From IMG/VR virus record IMGVR_UViG_3300021425_004041, positions 1 through 64,000 of that record: a DNA stretch of 64,000 bases, one strand, 5' to 3'. The notes beneath the pieces were generated by a model that worked only from the letters and a program-made list of their open reading frames with translations, had not been told where the DNA came from and ran no database searches. Source of the stretch: a virus. Below, one piece after another: positions 15,144-30,500 of this stretch. How positions within the stretch are numbered: the stretch's first letter is position 1; the number at the start of each line of letters is the position of its first letter. The translations under genes were made by a program, and so were the position numbers.

Positions 15144-18100
15144 ATGGCATCTACTGATAGACAAAATAGATTGTTAGTAGCTGAAGATTGGAAGAGAATT
15201 TATCAAACTTATCAAACAGCAGATTTTCAAAGTTATGATTTTGAAAGTTTAAAGAGAGTTATGATAAGTTATTTAAGAGAAAATTACCCTGAAGACTTTA
15301 ATGATTATATTCAAAGCTCAGAGTATATTGCCTTAATTGATTTAATAGCTTATTTGGGACAAAATTTGTCATTTAGAGTTGATTTAAATGCAAGAGAAAA
15401 TTTTCTTGAATTAGCTGAAAGACGAGAAAGTATTTTACGATTAGCTAGATTGTTAAGTTATAATCCCAAAAGGAACGTAGGTGCTAATGGATTATTAAAA
15501 ATAACAAGTGTTAGAACAACAGAAACTGTTACAGACTCAAACAATTTATCATTGCGTAATCAGAATATTGTATGGAACGATCCTAGTAATCCTAATTGGT
15601 ATGAGCAATTTATAAAAGTATGTAATTTAGCATTTGATAACATAAATTTGTTTGGCTCACCGTTAAAGAACGAAATGATAACAGGTATAGATACATCTAT
15701 ATATAGGATTAATAGTCCTGATTTAGGAGTTTTACCTGTGTTTACAATTTCAAAAACATTAGACGGGTCAAGCTATGATTTCGAAATTGTTCCAGCAGAT
15801 ATTAATGGAAGTATAGCTGAAGATGCACCGGCACCGGGCAATAAATTTAAAATATTGTACAGAGAAGATGGTGTTGGACCTAATAGTCCGAATACAGGTT
15901 TTTTTTGTCTATTTAAACAAGGAACAATGGATTATGGCGATTTTGAAGTTGTAACTCCTAGTCAAAATCAATTAGTAACTGTAGATGCAATTAATGTTAA
16001 CAACGATGATGTTTGGTTATACAGTCTTTCAAACAATACGGATTTAGATACTTTATGGACTAAGGTAGATTCAATAGAAGGTAATAATATAATTTACAAT
16101 GATGTTGCAAAAAATATTCGTACTATCTATGGAGTTTTAACCAGGGTAAATGATAGGATAAGTTTGATATTTTCTGATGGAATTTTTGGAGATTTGCCAA
16201 AAGGAAATTTTAGAATTTATTATAGGACAAGTAGGAATCAAAATTTAGTAATAACACCTAGAGATATGCTAGGAATTGGTTTAGATATAGAATATATTAG
16301 TGCAAGTAATAAGTTAGAAACTTTATCTTTAGTATTAGAATTACAGTATACAGTTAATAATAGTTCAGTTAGCGAAGGTAATGAATCTATTAGGAAATTA
16401 GCTCCTATGAGTTATTATACTCAGAATAGATTAATTACTGCAGAAGATTATCAAATAGGCCCTCTATTGTCTAATAATCAAATTATTAAAGCAAAAAGTA
16501 TTAACAGAATATCTAGTGGTATATCTAGATATTTTGATTTGACAGATGCAACAGGTGCTTATAGTAAAACAAATGTCTATGGTACAGATGGTATACTATA
16601 TCAAGAATCTTTTGTAGATAAGATTTCATTTAATTATAGAAATTTGACAGAAATTGAAAATGTTTTATATAATATAATTGATCCATTACTTAAAACTCAA
16701 AAAATAAAAAATTATTATTATGCTAATGTTACAAGAATACCTTATGTTGATCAAGGCATAAAATGGGTTTCAGTAACAAACAATATAAATTTAAATACTG
16801 GGTATTTAGAGAATGAAGCTAATATAAAACAAGTAATAGGCCAAAGCACTACATCAATTTTGCAGTTTATAAAAATTAATACGCATATTAAATTTTTTGC
16901 TCCTGCTGGATATTATTTTAATGCCAACAGAGAATTAGTACCTGGAGATGCAAATGTCCCTAATTCAACTACATATTTTTGGGTAAAAGTAGTAGGAACG
17001 TTTAATGATGGAACAGAATTAAATGAAGACGGTAGTGGACCTATATATTTCAATGATAGTATACCAACCGGAGCATTATTAGGCGAAATACGACCATTTC
17101 TATCAAAAGCAATTAGTGACGATGTAAAAACTGAAATGATAGATCAAATAACAGCTAATAAATTATTTGGCTTAAGATATGATCGTGTATTAGATCAATG
17201 GTTAATCGTTCTTGAAGAAAATTTAAATTTAGATAAACCTTTTAGTTTAGGTAAATCTGGAGATAGCACAGGGCAGAAATTAGATTCAAGTTGGTTGCTA
17301 AAATTTTCAACCGACTTAGTATCTTATACTGTAGAGTATAGAGCTAGTAGGTTTATATTTGAAAGTAAAAAAGAAGTTAATTTTTATTTTGACAAATCTG
17401 ATAAAATTTACAATTCTGTAAACGGTGAAACAACAAAAGATAAGATTTCAATTATGTCAATTAATACTAAACCTATAACAGCTACTGATAATTTACAGTC
17501 ATTTACAAAAGATTACGATTGGGCTATAACAGATAATTATAGAGATCAATTAGGATATATAACCAGTAAAAAAATTATAGTAGATTTTTTTGATAGTGAT
17601 GATGATGGTATATCAGATGATGAAGATTTATTCCAAGAAATTGTAGGACCTAGCGTAGATAATGAACCGTTTACTTTTATTTTTCTAAAGAAAATAATTA
17701 CAAAAAACGGTGTTGAAACATATAATTATGTTTCAAATGACGAACTTAATATAATAATAAAAAAGGGACTAGTGTATACAGGACCTCTAAGCCAATACTT
17801 AGATGGACAAATTGTTTACTTTGTATCTGAAAATATTTTTCAGATTTTTAATAAAAGCATAAATTCGTTTTCTATAACTAATGATTACAAAGGATTTATA
17901 GGTAGAGATAAATTACAATTTAGATATTTACACGCGGCAGATTATAGTAATAGAATAGATCCAAGTATTAGTAATATTATTGATGTATATTTATTAACAA
18001 AATCTTATGACGATGATTTTAGAGATTATATCTCAGGAAAAATAGAGAACGAACCATTGCCGATGTCTTCTACTGATTTATATCTAAATTTTAATGGACC

Positions 18101-18569
18101 ATTAGAAAGGATAAAATCTGTTACAGATCAAATAATTTATCATTCTGCTCGATATAGAGTACTTTTTGGCAGCCAAGCCCATTCCGATTTACAAGGAATT
18201 TTTAAGATAATTAAAAATGTTAATCAAGTACTCAATGATAATGATATAAAAGCAAAAGTGATTACTATTATTAATCAATTTTTTAGTATAGAAAATTGGT
18301 CATTTGGTGACACATTTTACATGTCTGAATTAACTGCATATGTAATGACGGAAATGGCCCCCGATATTTCATCTATAATTTTAACTCCGAGATCTCCAAA
18401 TTTGTCTTTTGGAAGTTTATATGAGATAAGAGCTGAAGATAATGAAATATTAATTAGCGGAGCAACAGTAGCTGATGTTGAGATTATTGAAGAAATCAAT
18501 GCAGAATCTTTAAATGGTGGTACAATTTCTAATTCAACAATTTCACAAAATAGAATTATAACCCAATAA
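15144..18569 (+). CDS. 6: gp6-like baseplate wedge protein, enlarged
   Basis: 1141 residues, compared with 660 in T4. The N-terminus (DFQSYDFESLKRVMISYL, DYIQSSEYIALIDLIAYLG, LNARENFLELAERRESILRL) is the gp6/baseplate J-type wedge pattern. It continues with YNPKRNVGANG and later a RLITAEDYQ segment. The extra length lies mainly in residues ~560-1000. gp6 dimers form the wedge ring that rearranges when the sheath contracts. The end is Asn/Ser-rich. The gene is 15 nt from the giant gene that follows. Confidence 0.88.
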   Translation: MASTDRQNRLLVAEDWKRIYQTYQTADFQSYDFESLKRVMISYLRENYPEDFNDYIQSSEYIALIDLIAYLGQNLSFRVDLNARENFLELAERRESILRLARLLSYNPKRNVGANGLLKITSVRTTETVTDSNNLSLRNQNIVWNDPSNPNWYEQFIKVCNLAFDNINLFGSPLKNEMITGIDTSIYRINSPDLGVLPVFTISKTLDGSSYDFEIVPADINGSIAEDAPAPGNKFKILYREDGVGPNSPNTGFFCLFKQGTMDYGDFEVVTPSQNQLVTVDAINVNNDDVWLYSLSNNTDLDTLWTKVDSIEGNNIIYNDVAKNIRTIYGVLTRVNDRISLIFSDGIFGDLPKGNFRIYYRTSRNQNLVITPRDMLGIGLDIEYISASNKLETLSLVLELQYTVNNSSVSEGNESIRKLAPMSYYTQNRLITAEDYQIGPLLSNNQIIKAKSINRISSGISRYFDLTDATGAYSKTNVYGTDGILYQESFVDKISFNYRNLTEIENVLYNIIDPLLKTQKIKNYYYANVTRIPYVDQGIKWVSVTNNINLNTGYLENEANIKQVIGQSTTSILQFIKINTHIKFFAPAGYYFNANRELVPGDANVPNSTTYFWVKVVGTFNDGTELNEDGSGPIYFNDSIPTGALLGEIRPFLSKAISDDVKTEMIDQITANKLFGLRYDRVLDQWLIVLEENLNLDKPFSLGKSGDSTGQKLDSSWLLKFSTDLVSYTVEYRASRFIFESKKEVNFYFDKSDKIYNSVNGETTKDKISIMSINTKPITATDNLQSFTKDYDWAITDNYRDQLGYITSKKIIVDFFDSDDDGISDDEDLFQEIVGPSVDNEPFTFIFLKKIITKNGVETYNYVSNDELNIIIKKGLVYTGPLSQYLDGQIVYFVSENIFQIFNKSINSFSITNDYKGFIGRDKLQFRYLHAADYSNRIDPSISNIIDVYLLTKSYDDDFRDYISGKIENEPLPMSSTDLYLNFNGPLERIKSVTDQIIYHSARYRVLFGSQAHSDLQGIFKIIKNVNQVLNDNDIKAKVITIINQFFSIENWSFGDTFYMSELTAYVMTEMAPDISSIILTPRSPNLSFGSLYEIRAEDNEILISGATVADVEIIEEINAESLNGGTISNSTISQNRIITQ

Positions 18570-18584
18570 AAAGGAAAATTTTAG

Positions 18585-21500
18585 ATGGCTTTTACAAATG
18601 ATCAAACAGAACCAAGTCTTCCTGCAGATAGTTCTCAACCAAGGAAGTCGGTAAATCATTTACCAAAATATTTTAGGACAGAATACAATCAAAAATTTCT
18701 ATCTACAACATTAGATCAAATGATTCAGCCAGGTAAAGTTGAGCAACTTAATGGTTTTTATGGTAGAAGAACAGCAAGAGCTTTTGATTATAACAAAGAT
18801 ATATATGTAAAAGATATAACACAAGAAAGGCAAGATTATCAATTAGAACCAGTTATTGTTCAAAAAGATGAATTAAATAATCTGAACTATTATGCAGATT
18901 ATGTAGATTTTATAAATTCATTGAAAATTAAGAATGGATCAGTAGTTGATCATAATGTAATTAATGGCCAAGAATATTATGCATGGAATCCGCATATAGA
19001 CTGGGATAAATTTGTAAATTTTAGAAATTATTATTGGTTACCTAACGGACCAGTTACCTTAACAGTTGCAGGGCAAGAAAAAGAAGTTGAAAGCGAATAT
19101 ACTATTAGATTACAAGATAATGCAGATAATTTTACATATATTTTTACACCAGATGGGTTAACGAATAATCCTACTATTACTCTTTATAGAGGACAAACTT
19201 ATGTGTTTGATATCGATACTACTAATTATCCAATAGCATTTGTTACAAGGAAAACCTTTACACCAGGAAAAGAATATAATGAACCTACAGAGAATACATC
19301 ATTAATCTACACAAATGGTTTAGTAAAAAAAGATGAAAATGGATTGATTACAGATGAACCTTTTTTATCAAAAGGTATAATTGAGTTTACTATTCCAGAC
19401 AATGCTCCTGATGTTTTATATTACATATCAAAAGATGATCCTAATTTATCAGGCACAATAAAAATTTATGATATTATAGAAAATACAGCGATAAATGTTG
19501 AAAAAGAAGTAATTGGTAAAAAAAATTATAAAACAAGTTCGGGTTGGAAGTTTTCTAATGGTATGAAAGTTGAATTTGCTGGTAATGTTTTTCCAGCAAT
19601 ATATGGCGAAGGAGAATGGTATGTAGAAGGAGTTGGAACTGCAATTAAATTAATTAATACAAAAGATTTAGAATTAAATTCATTATTTGTAGAGGACATT
19701 GAAGTAGAATTTGATAATAAAGGTTTTGATGACATGCCTTTTGACGAAGCTCTAGGTTATCCTGTAAAAAAAGATTATATTGTAATTAATAAAGCAAGTA
19801 ATGATGGAAACTTATGGAGCAAATATAATCGTTGGTTTCATATAGATGTTATAGAAAAATCGTTAGAAATAAATCAGCAAATTCCTAGTGTAGATCAATC
19901 TTTAAGAGCAAATAGACCTATAATTGAATTTGAACCAAATATTAAATTATATCAATTTGGAACACAAACAAAGCAAAATGTAAATTTGGTTGACACAATT
20001 ACTAAAGATGTTTTTTCTACAATTGAAGGTAGTATAGGTTATAATATAGATGGTATTGATTTGACAGAAGGTATGAGAATTTTGTTTTTAAATGATAATG
20101 ACATATTTGTTAAAAATAAAATTTTTAAAGTTTTTTTTGTAAACATTAAGAATAATATTCAAATAACATTAAAGGAAGAAACAGATGCAGTACCTTTATT
20201 AAATGAAAATGTTTTAATAACCCAGGGTAATCAAAATAAAGGAAAATACTTTTACTACGATGGCGAAACATGGCACAAAGGTCAAGAAAAGTATAGTTTA
20301 AATCAATCTCCTCTTTTTGATATGTATGATGAAGAGGATGTTTGGTTAAAAGATCTGTTAAAGTATCAATATAGTCAATTTATTGGAAATAGAATATTTT
20401 CGTATGCTGTAGGACAAGGTAATAATGATAGTGTATTAGGATTTCCATTAAAATATCAAAATATAGAGAATAGTGGAGATATTGTTTTTAATTTTGATTT
20501 GTTGAATAGTGAATTTTCGTATTATGATAATAATAGTGTGAAAATTTATAAAACAGATATTGCATTTTTAAGAAAGTACTATGATAAAGATAATTATGAA
20601 TTAATAAATGGATGGGAAAAGGCAAATACGTTTAGTCAGCAAGATGTAATTTTGCAGTTATTGTCTACTAATGATAATATGTATGCACTGGATATGTATG
20701 AGTCAATAGATTTAAATGATTTTAGGATAAAAGTATTTGTAGATAATAGATTGCAAGTAGAAAATGTGGATTACCAACTAATAACTAACGATAATAATGA
20801 TTATTTTCTCACATTTATAAAACAATTACCGCTAAACAGTAATATTGTTTTTAAAACAAGATCTAGTAAACCTAAGACTGCTAGCGGTTTTTATGAAATA
20901 CCGGCTAGTTTAGAAAAAAATCCTAGTAATGATAATTTGTATCAATTTACTTTAGGAGAAGTAAATGATCATGTAGGTTCTATTGTAGAAGAACTTACTA
21001 CTTTTACAGGAAATTTTCCAGGTATAGGAAATTTACGAGATTTAGGAAATTTATCAAGTTATGGTAAAAAATTTTTAAAGCATTCGGCATTATACAATTT
21101 GTATTCTTATCATATTTTAGATAAGCAAGCTAACGTTATGGATGCTATTAGTTTTGCTCAAAAAGAATACTCTAAATTTAAAAGATTATTTTTACAAACT
21201 ATTTCAACCATTGGGTTTCAAGGAGAAACGCAACAGACATTTGAAAAAGTTTTAGAAGAAATTGTAAAAGGCAAATCAAAAGATTTGCCTTATTATTTTA
21301 GTGATATGATTCCTTATACAGGTAAAAAAATAAATTCTAATTTGATTGTTGATGTAGATCAACAATTTTTTCCTTTAAGTTCAGATTTTAATTTAGATAC
21401 TCCTTCAAATAGAGCAGTTTTGGTTTACAAAAATGAAATTTTACTTTTGTACGGAGTTGATTATGATTTCTCTAATCCAGGATTTGTACGTGTATTTGGA

Positions 21501-24500
21501 AATAAAGAAGTAAATGATGTTATAGATGTTTATGAGTTTGAGAATACGTTTGGAAGCTTCGTTCCCCAAACTCCTACAAAACTTGGCTTATTTCCTAAAT
21601 ATGCTCCTCGAATTTATATAGATGACAGTGTTGTAAGTAAGCAGGCAGATAGCAGCAGTGGTCCATTTAAAATTTATGGATATACTAAAAAGGAAGGATT
21701 AGGCTGGTATCATCCAATTTTTACGGATTATGCAGCAGCTAAAGAATATGACAAAAATAATAGCGGAAATGGGGAAGTATCTTTAGTAAAATTTGATGAT
21801 GTTCCTACAGTTTTTTACATGCCTATGTCAAGTAAAATAATTAGTATGAATGATACTGAAAAATTTGAATCATGGCACCAAGACACAGTTATTATTCAAG
21901 GCCATGATGGTAGTAAAATTTTAGCCTTTAAAGATTATAGAGATACTTTAATTTTAGAATTAGAAACACGAATTTATAATAATATTAAAGTAAATTACGA
22001 TAGTGACTTGTTTGATCTACATAAAATTTTACCAAGTTTTTACAGGAAAAACTTGATAAAAAAAGAAAATTTATATAATGCAATGTTAAATGATTTTGTA
22101 AATTGGACAAAATTAATTAATATAGAATATTCCCCGCACTTATATTTTGATTTAACTAATCCTTATACATATAATTATGCAAGCTCTTTTCTTGAAAATG
22201 GACAACGAAGTCCAGGTTGGTGGAGAGCTATTTATGAATATGTTTATGATACAGATAGGCCTCATACTCATCCCTGGGAAATGTTAGGATTCACAGGAAA
22301 ACCAGACTGGTGGGATGCCGAATACGGCGTTGGACCTTATACAAACAATAATTTACCTTTGTGGCAAGATTTAGAAAATGGAATTATTAGAAAGCCTTTT
22401 TTTAAAATAGATGCAAGATTTTCTAGACCAGGATTAAGCAAAATTATTCCTGTAGATCAAAATGGTAAATTACTCAATCCTGCTTTTGCAAATGTTATTA
22501 AACAATATAACAGGCAAGAAATGCAAGAAAATTTTAAATTTGGAGACGGTGGTCCTGTTGAGACGGCTTGGAAAAGAACTAGTGAATATCCTTTTAGTTT
22601 GTTAAAAGCATCTATTTTGCTGCAACCTGCTTATGTTTTTTCAGGTAGTTTTGATAGGATACAACAAAAAAGAAATATTGCAGGACAAATAATTTATAAT
22701 GTAAGTAAAAATCATATACAGTTGTCTAGCTTACAGTTTCCAGATGAAGTATCAAATATGTTTGCAAGTGGGTTGATAAATTACATTGTAGAATATCAAA
22801 ATAAACATTTTCTAAATAGGTTTAATGAGTATGTTAATATTGTAAAAAATTTAAAAAATCAGTTAGGATTTAAAGTAGGCGGCTTTACTGATAAAAGTAA
22901 ATTTAAATTAATATTAGATAGTAGATCACCGCTTAATAAAGGTAATGTATTTGTTCCTGATGAAAATTATGATGTTTATTTGAATACAAGTTTTCCAATA
23001 AATGAATTTGTTTACAGTGGAGTAATGATTCAAAAAGAGTCTAATGGATTTGTTATTAAAGGATATGATGAAAATTTTTCTAAATTTCCTTATTATAAAC
23101 CTTATACAAAGAGTAGCAATGCAACATTCAATGTAGGAGGAATAAGCGAAACATTTGTTACATGGGATTCCGGAAAAACATATGCAAAAGACACTATAGT
23201 CAAGGTAGATACTGTATATTATAGAACAAAAATTACTCATGTAAGTGGAGATAATTTTGACACTTCAAAATTTGCAAAATTACCAAGGTTACCGATAATT
23301 GGCGGAGCTGTAGCAAAGTATAGACACATTTATGATGGTTTTTTAAGTTATTTAGAGTATGGAACTCTGTTAACAGGAGTACAAGATGTTGTTGATTTTT
23401 TGTTTGGTTATGGTCATTATTTAGAAACTGTAGGATTTAAATTTGAAAAATTTTTAGCAAATACTACAGAGATATCAGATTGGGTATATAGCATCAAGCA
23501 ATTTTTGTTTTGGACAACACAAAATTGGGGCGAAGGATCGATTATAACATTAAGTCCGGCTGCTGATGAAGTAAAGTTTCAAAATGATTATGCAGTTGTA
23601 GGCAATACCTTAGAATCATCTATAGGATTTAGTGTTCTTAAAGCTGACGGAACGGTAATTCCTAAAGAAAACTGTAAATTTTTTAGAGATACAGATAATA
23701 GTTTTTCAGTTAAGGTTGTAAATTATACTGGAGGTATTTATTTTATTAAAATTCCGTTAGTTACAAAAGAGCACATTGTTTTAATTGATAATACAACAAT
23801 TTTTAATGATATAATTTATGATCCTACTCCTGGCTATAGGCAAGAAAGGATAAAAGTAGCTGGCTATAGAACAGCAAATTGGAATGGATCTTTAAATATT
23901 CCTGGATTTTTTTATGACACAGCAACCGTCAAAAATTGGACTGTGTATACAGATTATAATGCAGGTGATGTTGTTAAATTTAAAGAATTTTATTATACTG
24001 CTAAACAAAAAATATTTGGAAGCGATAAATTTGAATTTAATAGGTGGAAAAGATTAGCTGAACCACCGCAAGCGAAATTATATTCTAATTTTGATTATAA
24101 AATAGAGCAATTTAAAGATTTTTATGATTTAGATAGCGATAATCTTGATACAAATCAACAAAAGATAGCACAACATTTAATAGGTTATCAGAAACGGAAA
24201 TATTTAGAAAATATTATTAATAGCGATGTTAGTCAATATAAATTTTATCAAGGCTACATACAGGAAAAAGGTACTAAAAATGCATTGACAAAATTATTTG
24301 ATGTTTTAGCAAGCTCTAGTAAAGATAGTTTAGAATTTTATGAAGAATGGGGTGTAAGAGTTGGACATTACGGTGGTACTGAAATTTTTGATGAATTTGA
24401 TTATATTCTAAAAGAGAATGATTTTAATTTAAAACCACAACCTGTTGTATTAACAAACACAACTTCTAAAAATATAGATTATATAAATCGCATAAAAAAG

Positions 24501-27500
24501 TATGAAACGTACAATTTTCCACCTAATTATGATCATAACCCATTTCCTGTGTTAGATAAAGAAAAAATTGATTACAAAACTTCGGGATATGTTTTTTCTG
24601 ATGATGTTCATCATGTTAAAATTGATTACTTAGATTTACTACAAGAAGACATAACTTTATATAATTTAAATGATATTATCTGGATAGGTAATACTATAAA
24701 AAATGATTGGTCTGTTTATCAAGTTTCAAAGTATAAAAGAAGTATTGTGCAAGTAATTGAAGGTGAGGTTTATACAGAACTACATCTAGATGGTATGGCG
24801 GATGATTTAAATGTTGATGATATTATAGGAATATACGAAATCAACAGCATAGAATTAGGAATTTCAACAGTTTTTGAAACAAGTAAATTAACAGGTTTTT
24901 TTGTAATAAAACAAATAGATAAATCTGTAATCTCAATTGATGTACCTGTTGAATTAAAAAGTGCTATAAATTACGATAAGTTACAAATATGCAAAGGTAT
25001 AATTGTAAATTTACAATCTCTCAGGGTAAATGCTTTAGACTCTGCAGCTTCGTTTAGTATAAAAAATCCTCAGCTTACTCGTTTGTGGTTAGATGACGAT
25101 GGGCAAGGAAATTGGAAGGTTTTAGAAAAGGGTAGCAACTTTGTGGAGAAACATGTTATTTCTAATCCAATTATTGATTTTAACACAAACTTTGGTGTTT
25201 CTGTAGCTACAAATAGTAAAAACACTGTAATGATTGTAGGAGCACCTAACGATGGTGATGGAAAAGTTTATTTGTATAAACGAGATAGTTATGCAAGTAA
25301 ATGGAAATTTTTAGACGTATTTGAGCCTGATGCTCCTACTAAAGAAGAAGTGATTGTATTACCAATAAATGGGCAGACTATCTTCGAGATAGAAACAAAT
25401 TTAGTACAACATATTAAACAAATATATGTAAATTCATTAAAAGTAAATAGCACCGAGTATACATTAAATTTAAATGCAAATCAAGTTGTGTTTGCTAATG
25501 TAATACCAAAAGATACTCAAGTTATTTTTGATTTTAATTCTCATACAATTCCTTATCGATTTGGATCAAGCATAGACATTGCAGAAGATGGAAATTTTTT
25601 AATTATCGGAGCACCTGATGCATCAAATGTTCTAACAAGGTATGAAGGAGATTTTGATAATTATACTGCTTACAATGCTGGATCAATTGTAAAATACAAT
25701 GGTTTATATTGGGAAGCCAGCGTTGACATTTCTCCAGGTACTAGTGCATATACTTTCGAAAGTTTTTTTAGTGTAAGTAATTTCTTAGCAGAAAATAATT
25801 TAGATACAGAAAATAGTCCTACGATTAGTATTTTGCTGACTGGAAATTATCCTTTCACTTATCAACAAGGAGAAGATCCTATAATTACAGATCATTTTTT
25901 AGTAAGATTAAAACAAGAAATGTATGACGGAATTGCAAAAAATGATGAAATTATTTTGAAATGGAATAAGTTAACTAATGCAAATCAAACACAAATAGAT
26001 CTTACTGCTACAGAACCTTTTGAAGGTAACCTAACATTTGTAAATGATGATACACTATTATGGAGTGATGTTATATCAAGAAGACACACTGTCCAAGAAA
26101 AAGTTGATCTTATTGTACAAATTGATAATGCATTGTTTACTCCTCAAGTAGGAGATACAGTAACATCGACAACAGGTATAGGAACAATAGTTTACATATA
26201 TAGAGAAACTCCTACTAGTAATAATTTTTTAATTTATATTAATGATGTTAGGGGATATTTTGAAACACTAAGTTATTTAGAAATTGATACAATTCTTTTA
26301 GGCGACTATCAAACTGTCACTCCTGCAGATAGCATGGACAGTTATTTTGGCGGTTATGCAATGATTTCCGTTGATGAATACTACTTATATCTTACTAATA
26401 GCGATGCGGCAAAAGGTCTCGTAATAACTGAAACAATCACTGACAGCAGTGATAGTGATCTTTATTTTTATAATATATTAGATTATCCTAACAATAGTTT
26501 AATTACAATCTTGAGTTACAAAGGAACTGAGATTATAGGCTCAGGAACGTATGCTGATATAGATTCAGAATTACGTTATATTGGTATTAGAGCACCTCAA
26601 GAATTAAGTAATACACTAAATGTAGGCGACGGTTTTTCTTTTTATTATAATCAGCTTAAAAAAACAGTTACTTTCCTAAAGGTTAGAAATACAAGATTTA
26701 CGTTTCCTCCTGTTGTTGAAAAAGGAGAAATTATCACACAAAAAAATACTAAAGCTTATGCAACGGTTTTCAGCTCTGAAGTATTAGAAGATCCAGATAG
26801 TGTCATTGCAGGGTCTTTTATTTTACAAGTACAATTTTTAAGTCAAAACGAAAATGGACCAGTATTCGATTTTATAAATGAACTAGTAGGAAGTGTAAGT
26901 GGAGAATTATTTTGTCGACCAATTGCTAATCCAGTCGAAGACATATATACTTCTATTCAAGAAATTGGAATACAAGAACCCGATCAATTGAATGTTAATG
27001 ATAATAGTAAAATTGTTTGGAATATATGGGATGGTTTTATTGATTATAACGAAAATAGATTTAGCGAAGAAGGATTACCTTATCAGCCTTATCCAAAATA
27101 TTATGAAGACGGAACTGGATTTTTCCTAACAGATGCAGGACGTTCGGGGCAAATAATAAGAGAAAAAGGAACAACAAATACAGCAGAAGTAGTTTATCTA
27201 CAGAGATTAAATCCTACAACTGTTAGAGTATTTGTCGATAATTTACAAGGAGAATGGGGAACCGGTACCCAGATTGAAATGCTTGCTATTACAATTAATC
27301 CACCAACTGATCCTTGGAATAGACCTAATATATATTCAGTTAATAGAGAAATAGGAACTTTAATATCTCAATCTCTTTCTTCTAATGAAATAGGTAAATT
27401 AGTAATACTAGAAAATTCTTACAATATTTCTGTTGCTTTTGATAGTTCTGGGTTGCCTTTTAGAGAATTAAAAGATCAAGAATATTGGATATATAAAAAT

Positions 27501-30500
27501 GAGACAGTTGATGGAATAGATCAATTACCGGAAATACCAAACAATCTTAGTAGAGTATGGAATGAAACATATAACATTCCTATAGATAATGCAAATGGGA
27601 CTCCTAGTGTATTGGCCAAAGAAGGAGCAGTTTATGTGTATGCCAAAGTTGGTGTACAGTATTTGTTACAAAACACGTCTACATCTATTAACAAAAAAAA
27701 TAATCACAGGTACGGATCTAAAGTACAATTAACAAAAAGCAATGATTTTTATACAGGCTACATACTTGCTTTAGATGGGGATTTTGATTTTGATAATCCT
27801 GGTAAAATTTATTTTATAGGTTATGGAGAGTATGACGGTAGAACATACAATTGGGACTCTACAAAAAATAAAAATTATAGAGGTGAGTTTAATGAATTGT
27901 TGACTTATTTTAAAGGTGATATAGTTTATGTAGATAAAATATTTTACGAAGCAAAAACAAATTTACTTCCTAATCTATTTAATGTTGTTTTTTGGACTCC
28001 AATAGAAGAATTAATTGATTTTGTAGGTTACATTCCTAATGATCTAAATTTGCCTGTTACCTTTGATGGAGTAGATATTAGCACAATTCCAATGACTGGT
28101 ATATATGATTATGCAACGAATTTTGCTGTTAGCAAAGACGGAGAAGTATTAGCTGTTTTTGTCAAATATGATATAGCAAATCCAAACGTTGTTGCAATAT
28201 ATAGAAGATATGAAAATACATTTACATGGAGCCAAAATATTAATGCACAAACTCCTGCATCAGCTTTTGGGGAAAGTTTAGAATTAAACGAAGACGGAAC
28301 TTTATTGTTTATTGGTGCTCCTAAAGATGATTCATTTAATAATGACGGTGGAGTTGTTTACATTTATAAATTAGATAATTTAGCATTTAATCTTTATCAA
28401 ATTATAAATAGCCCTTATTCCCATACTCTTGAAATGTTTGGTCATAATGTTAAAGTGTCTAATAATATTCTAGCAGTGACTTCTTTAAATGGAGACAGGG
28501 TAAAAGAAACAACATTTGATGATAACAGTACTATTTTCGATAATAATTTTACAAAAATATCTTACACTGTTGTTGACACAGGTGTGATTCATTTTTATTC
28601 ATACATTTTAGATAAATTTGTGTATAGTCATAATATATCGTATGAAGATGGGTTTAATAAAATATATCAAATAGGAGATAGTTTTATTTTGAATAATAAC
28701 TCTTTATTTTTAGGGGTTAATGATTCATTGTCCGGGCAGTCCATTGGTAATGTGATCCAATTTGATAAAGGAATCGATAATTTATATAATGTTCTTAGGG
28801 AAATAAAATCTCCTGTAGATGTTAGTAAAATTAAGAAGATTACACTATATGATAAGAGAAAAAATAAAGTAATAACAAATTTAGATTTTATAGATCCTTT
28901 ACAAAATAAAATTCCTGGTCCTGCAGAACAAAATATTACGTATAAACTTTTGTATGACCCTGCAGTTTATAATGTAGGAAATATCAATATAGACCAAACA
29001 ATGGCTTGGAATAAAGATCAAGTTGGACAGTTGTGGTGGGATTTAACAAATGTAAAATATTATTATCCATATTTAGGAGATGTTGAATTTTCATCAAATT
29101 ATTGGGCAAAGCTTTTTCCTACTCATACAATAGATATTTACGAATGGGTTCAATCAGATGTGTTGCCTGAGGTTTGGGATGAGTTAACAGGAACTGTTGA
29201 TGGTATAGCTGTTGGTATTACTGGAACAACAAAATATGGTAATAGTTCATATTCTACAGCAAGGGTTTATGATACTGTCGTTGGTACTTTTTTTAATCAA
29301 TACTTTTTTTGGGTAAAAAATAAAACATCTATACCGCAGCTAGATAATAGAAGTTTAAGTGCAGCACAAGTCTCCAATCTTATAAGAGATCCAATTGGAC
29401 AAGACTATTCCTTCATTGGTTTTATTAGTGAGAATGAATTTGCTTGTTATAATTTAGAAAAATATCTAAATGATGATAATGTAATAATTAGTTTCCAAGT
29501 TTACAACGAAGCCAAGATAAAAGATATAAACCAGCATTTACAGTATAAATTAATTACTGAAAACTATGCATCAAGTTTGCCTAATGAACAGATAGAGCAA
29601 AAATGGATTGATAGTTTAGTCGGTTATGATCTATATGGTAGATCTGTTCCAGATCCTTCAGTAAGTGTAAAATATAGATATGGGGTTTTAGATAATCCAA
29701 GGCAAGGAATGTTCAAAAATAGACAAGAAGCATTAAAACAATATATTGAATATATTAATTTAAAATTAAAGTCTATTTTGATAAAAGATAATAAAAATTT
29801 ATCAAATTTATATTCTGCTGATGAATATCCGACAGAAACCAGTAATTTTTATGATATTGCAGTAGATTTGCGTAGTGATTTAGATACCATAGGTATAGCT
29901 AAGGCTGAGCAAGCTGAAATATCTTTAAAAATTGTTAACGGGATTGTAATAGATTTTACTATTCTACAGTCTGGTAGAGGGTATTTAGTAAAACCTACTT
30001 ACGTAGTTATTGGTAAAGGTGAAGGATTAGAAATTGATTATGATTTAAATTCTTTAGGAGGGATTACAAATTTTAGAATTATTAATGGAGGTGTAAATTA
30101 TAATGATAGTGCATATATAATAATCAGGAAATTCACTGCATTAGTAAAAACTGATGAATCTATATTAGGTAAATGGGCGCTTTATGAAAGAAATTATAAA
30201 GATAAAGATTGGATTAGGATACAGAGTCAAGGATATAACACTTCTTTATATTGGAATTTTATAGATTGGTATGCTGCCGATTTCAGTGCTAATACAAGGA
30301 TAAATTACGCAATAGATTATGCATATGAATTGACTTCTTTGACAGATAATATTAATGATATAATAAAAATTTCAAATATTGGTGATGGAACTTGGTTATT
30401 ACTTCGTAAGATTAATAATTTAGATGATGTTGATTACACTGTTAATTATGAAACAATAGGTAGACAAAACGGAACAATACAGTTTTCTAATATATTGTAT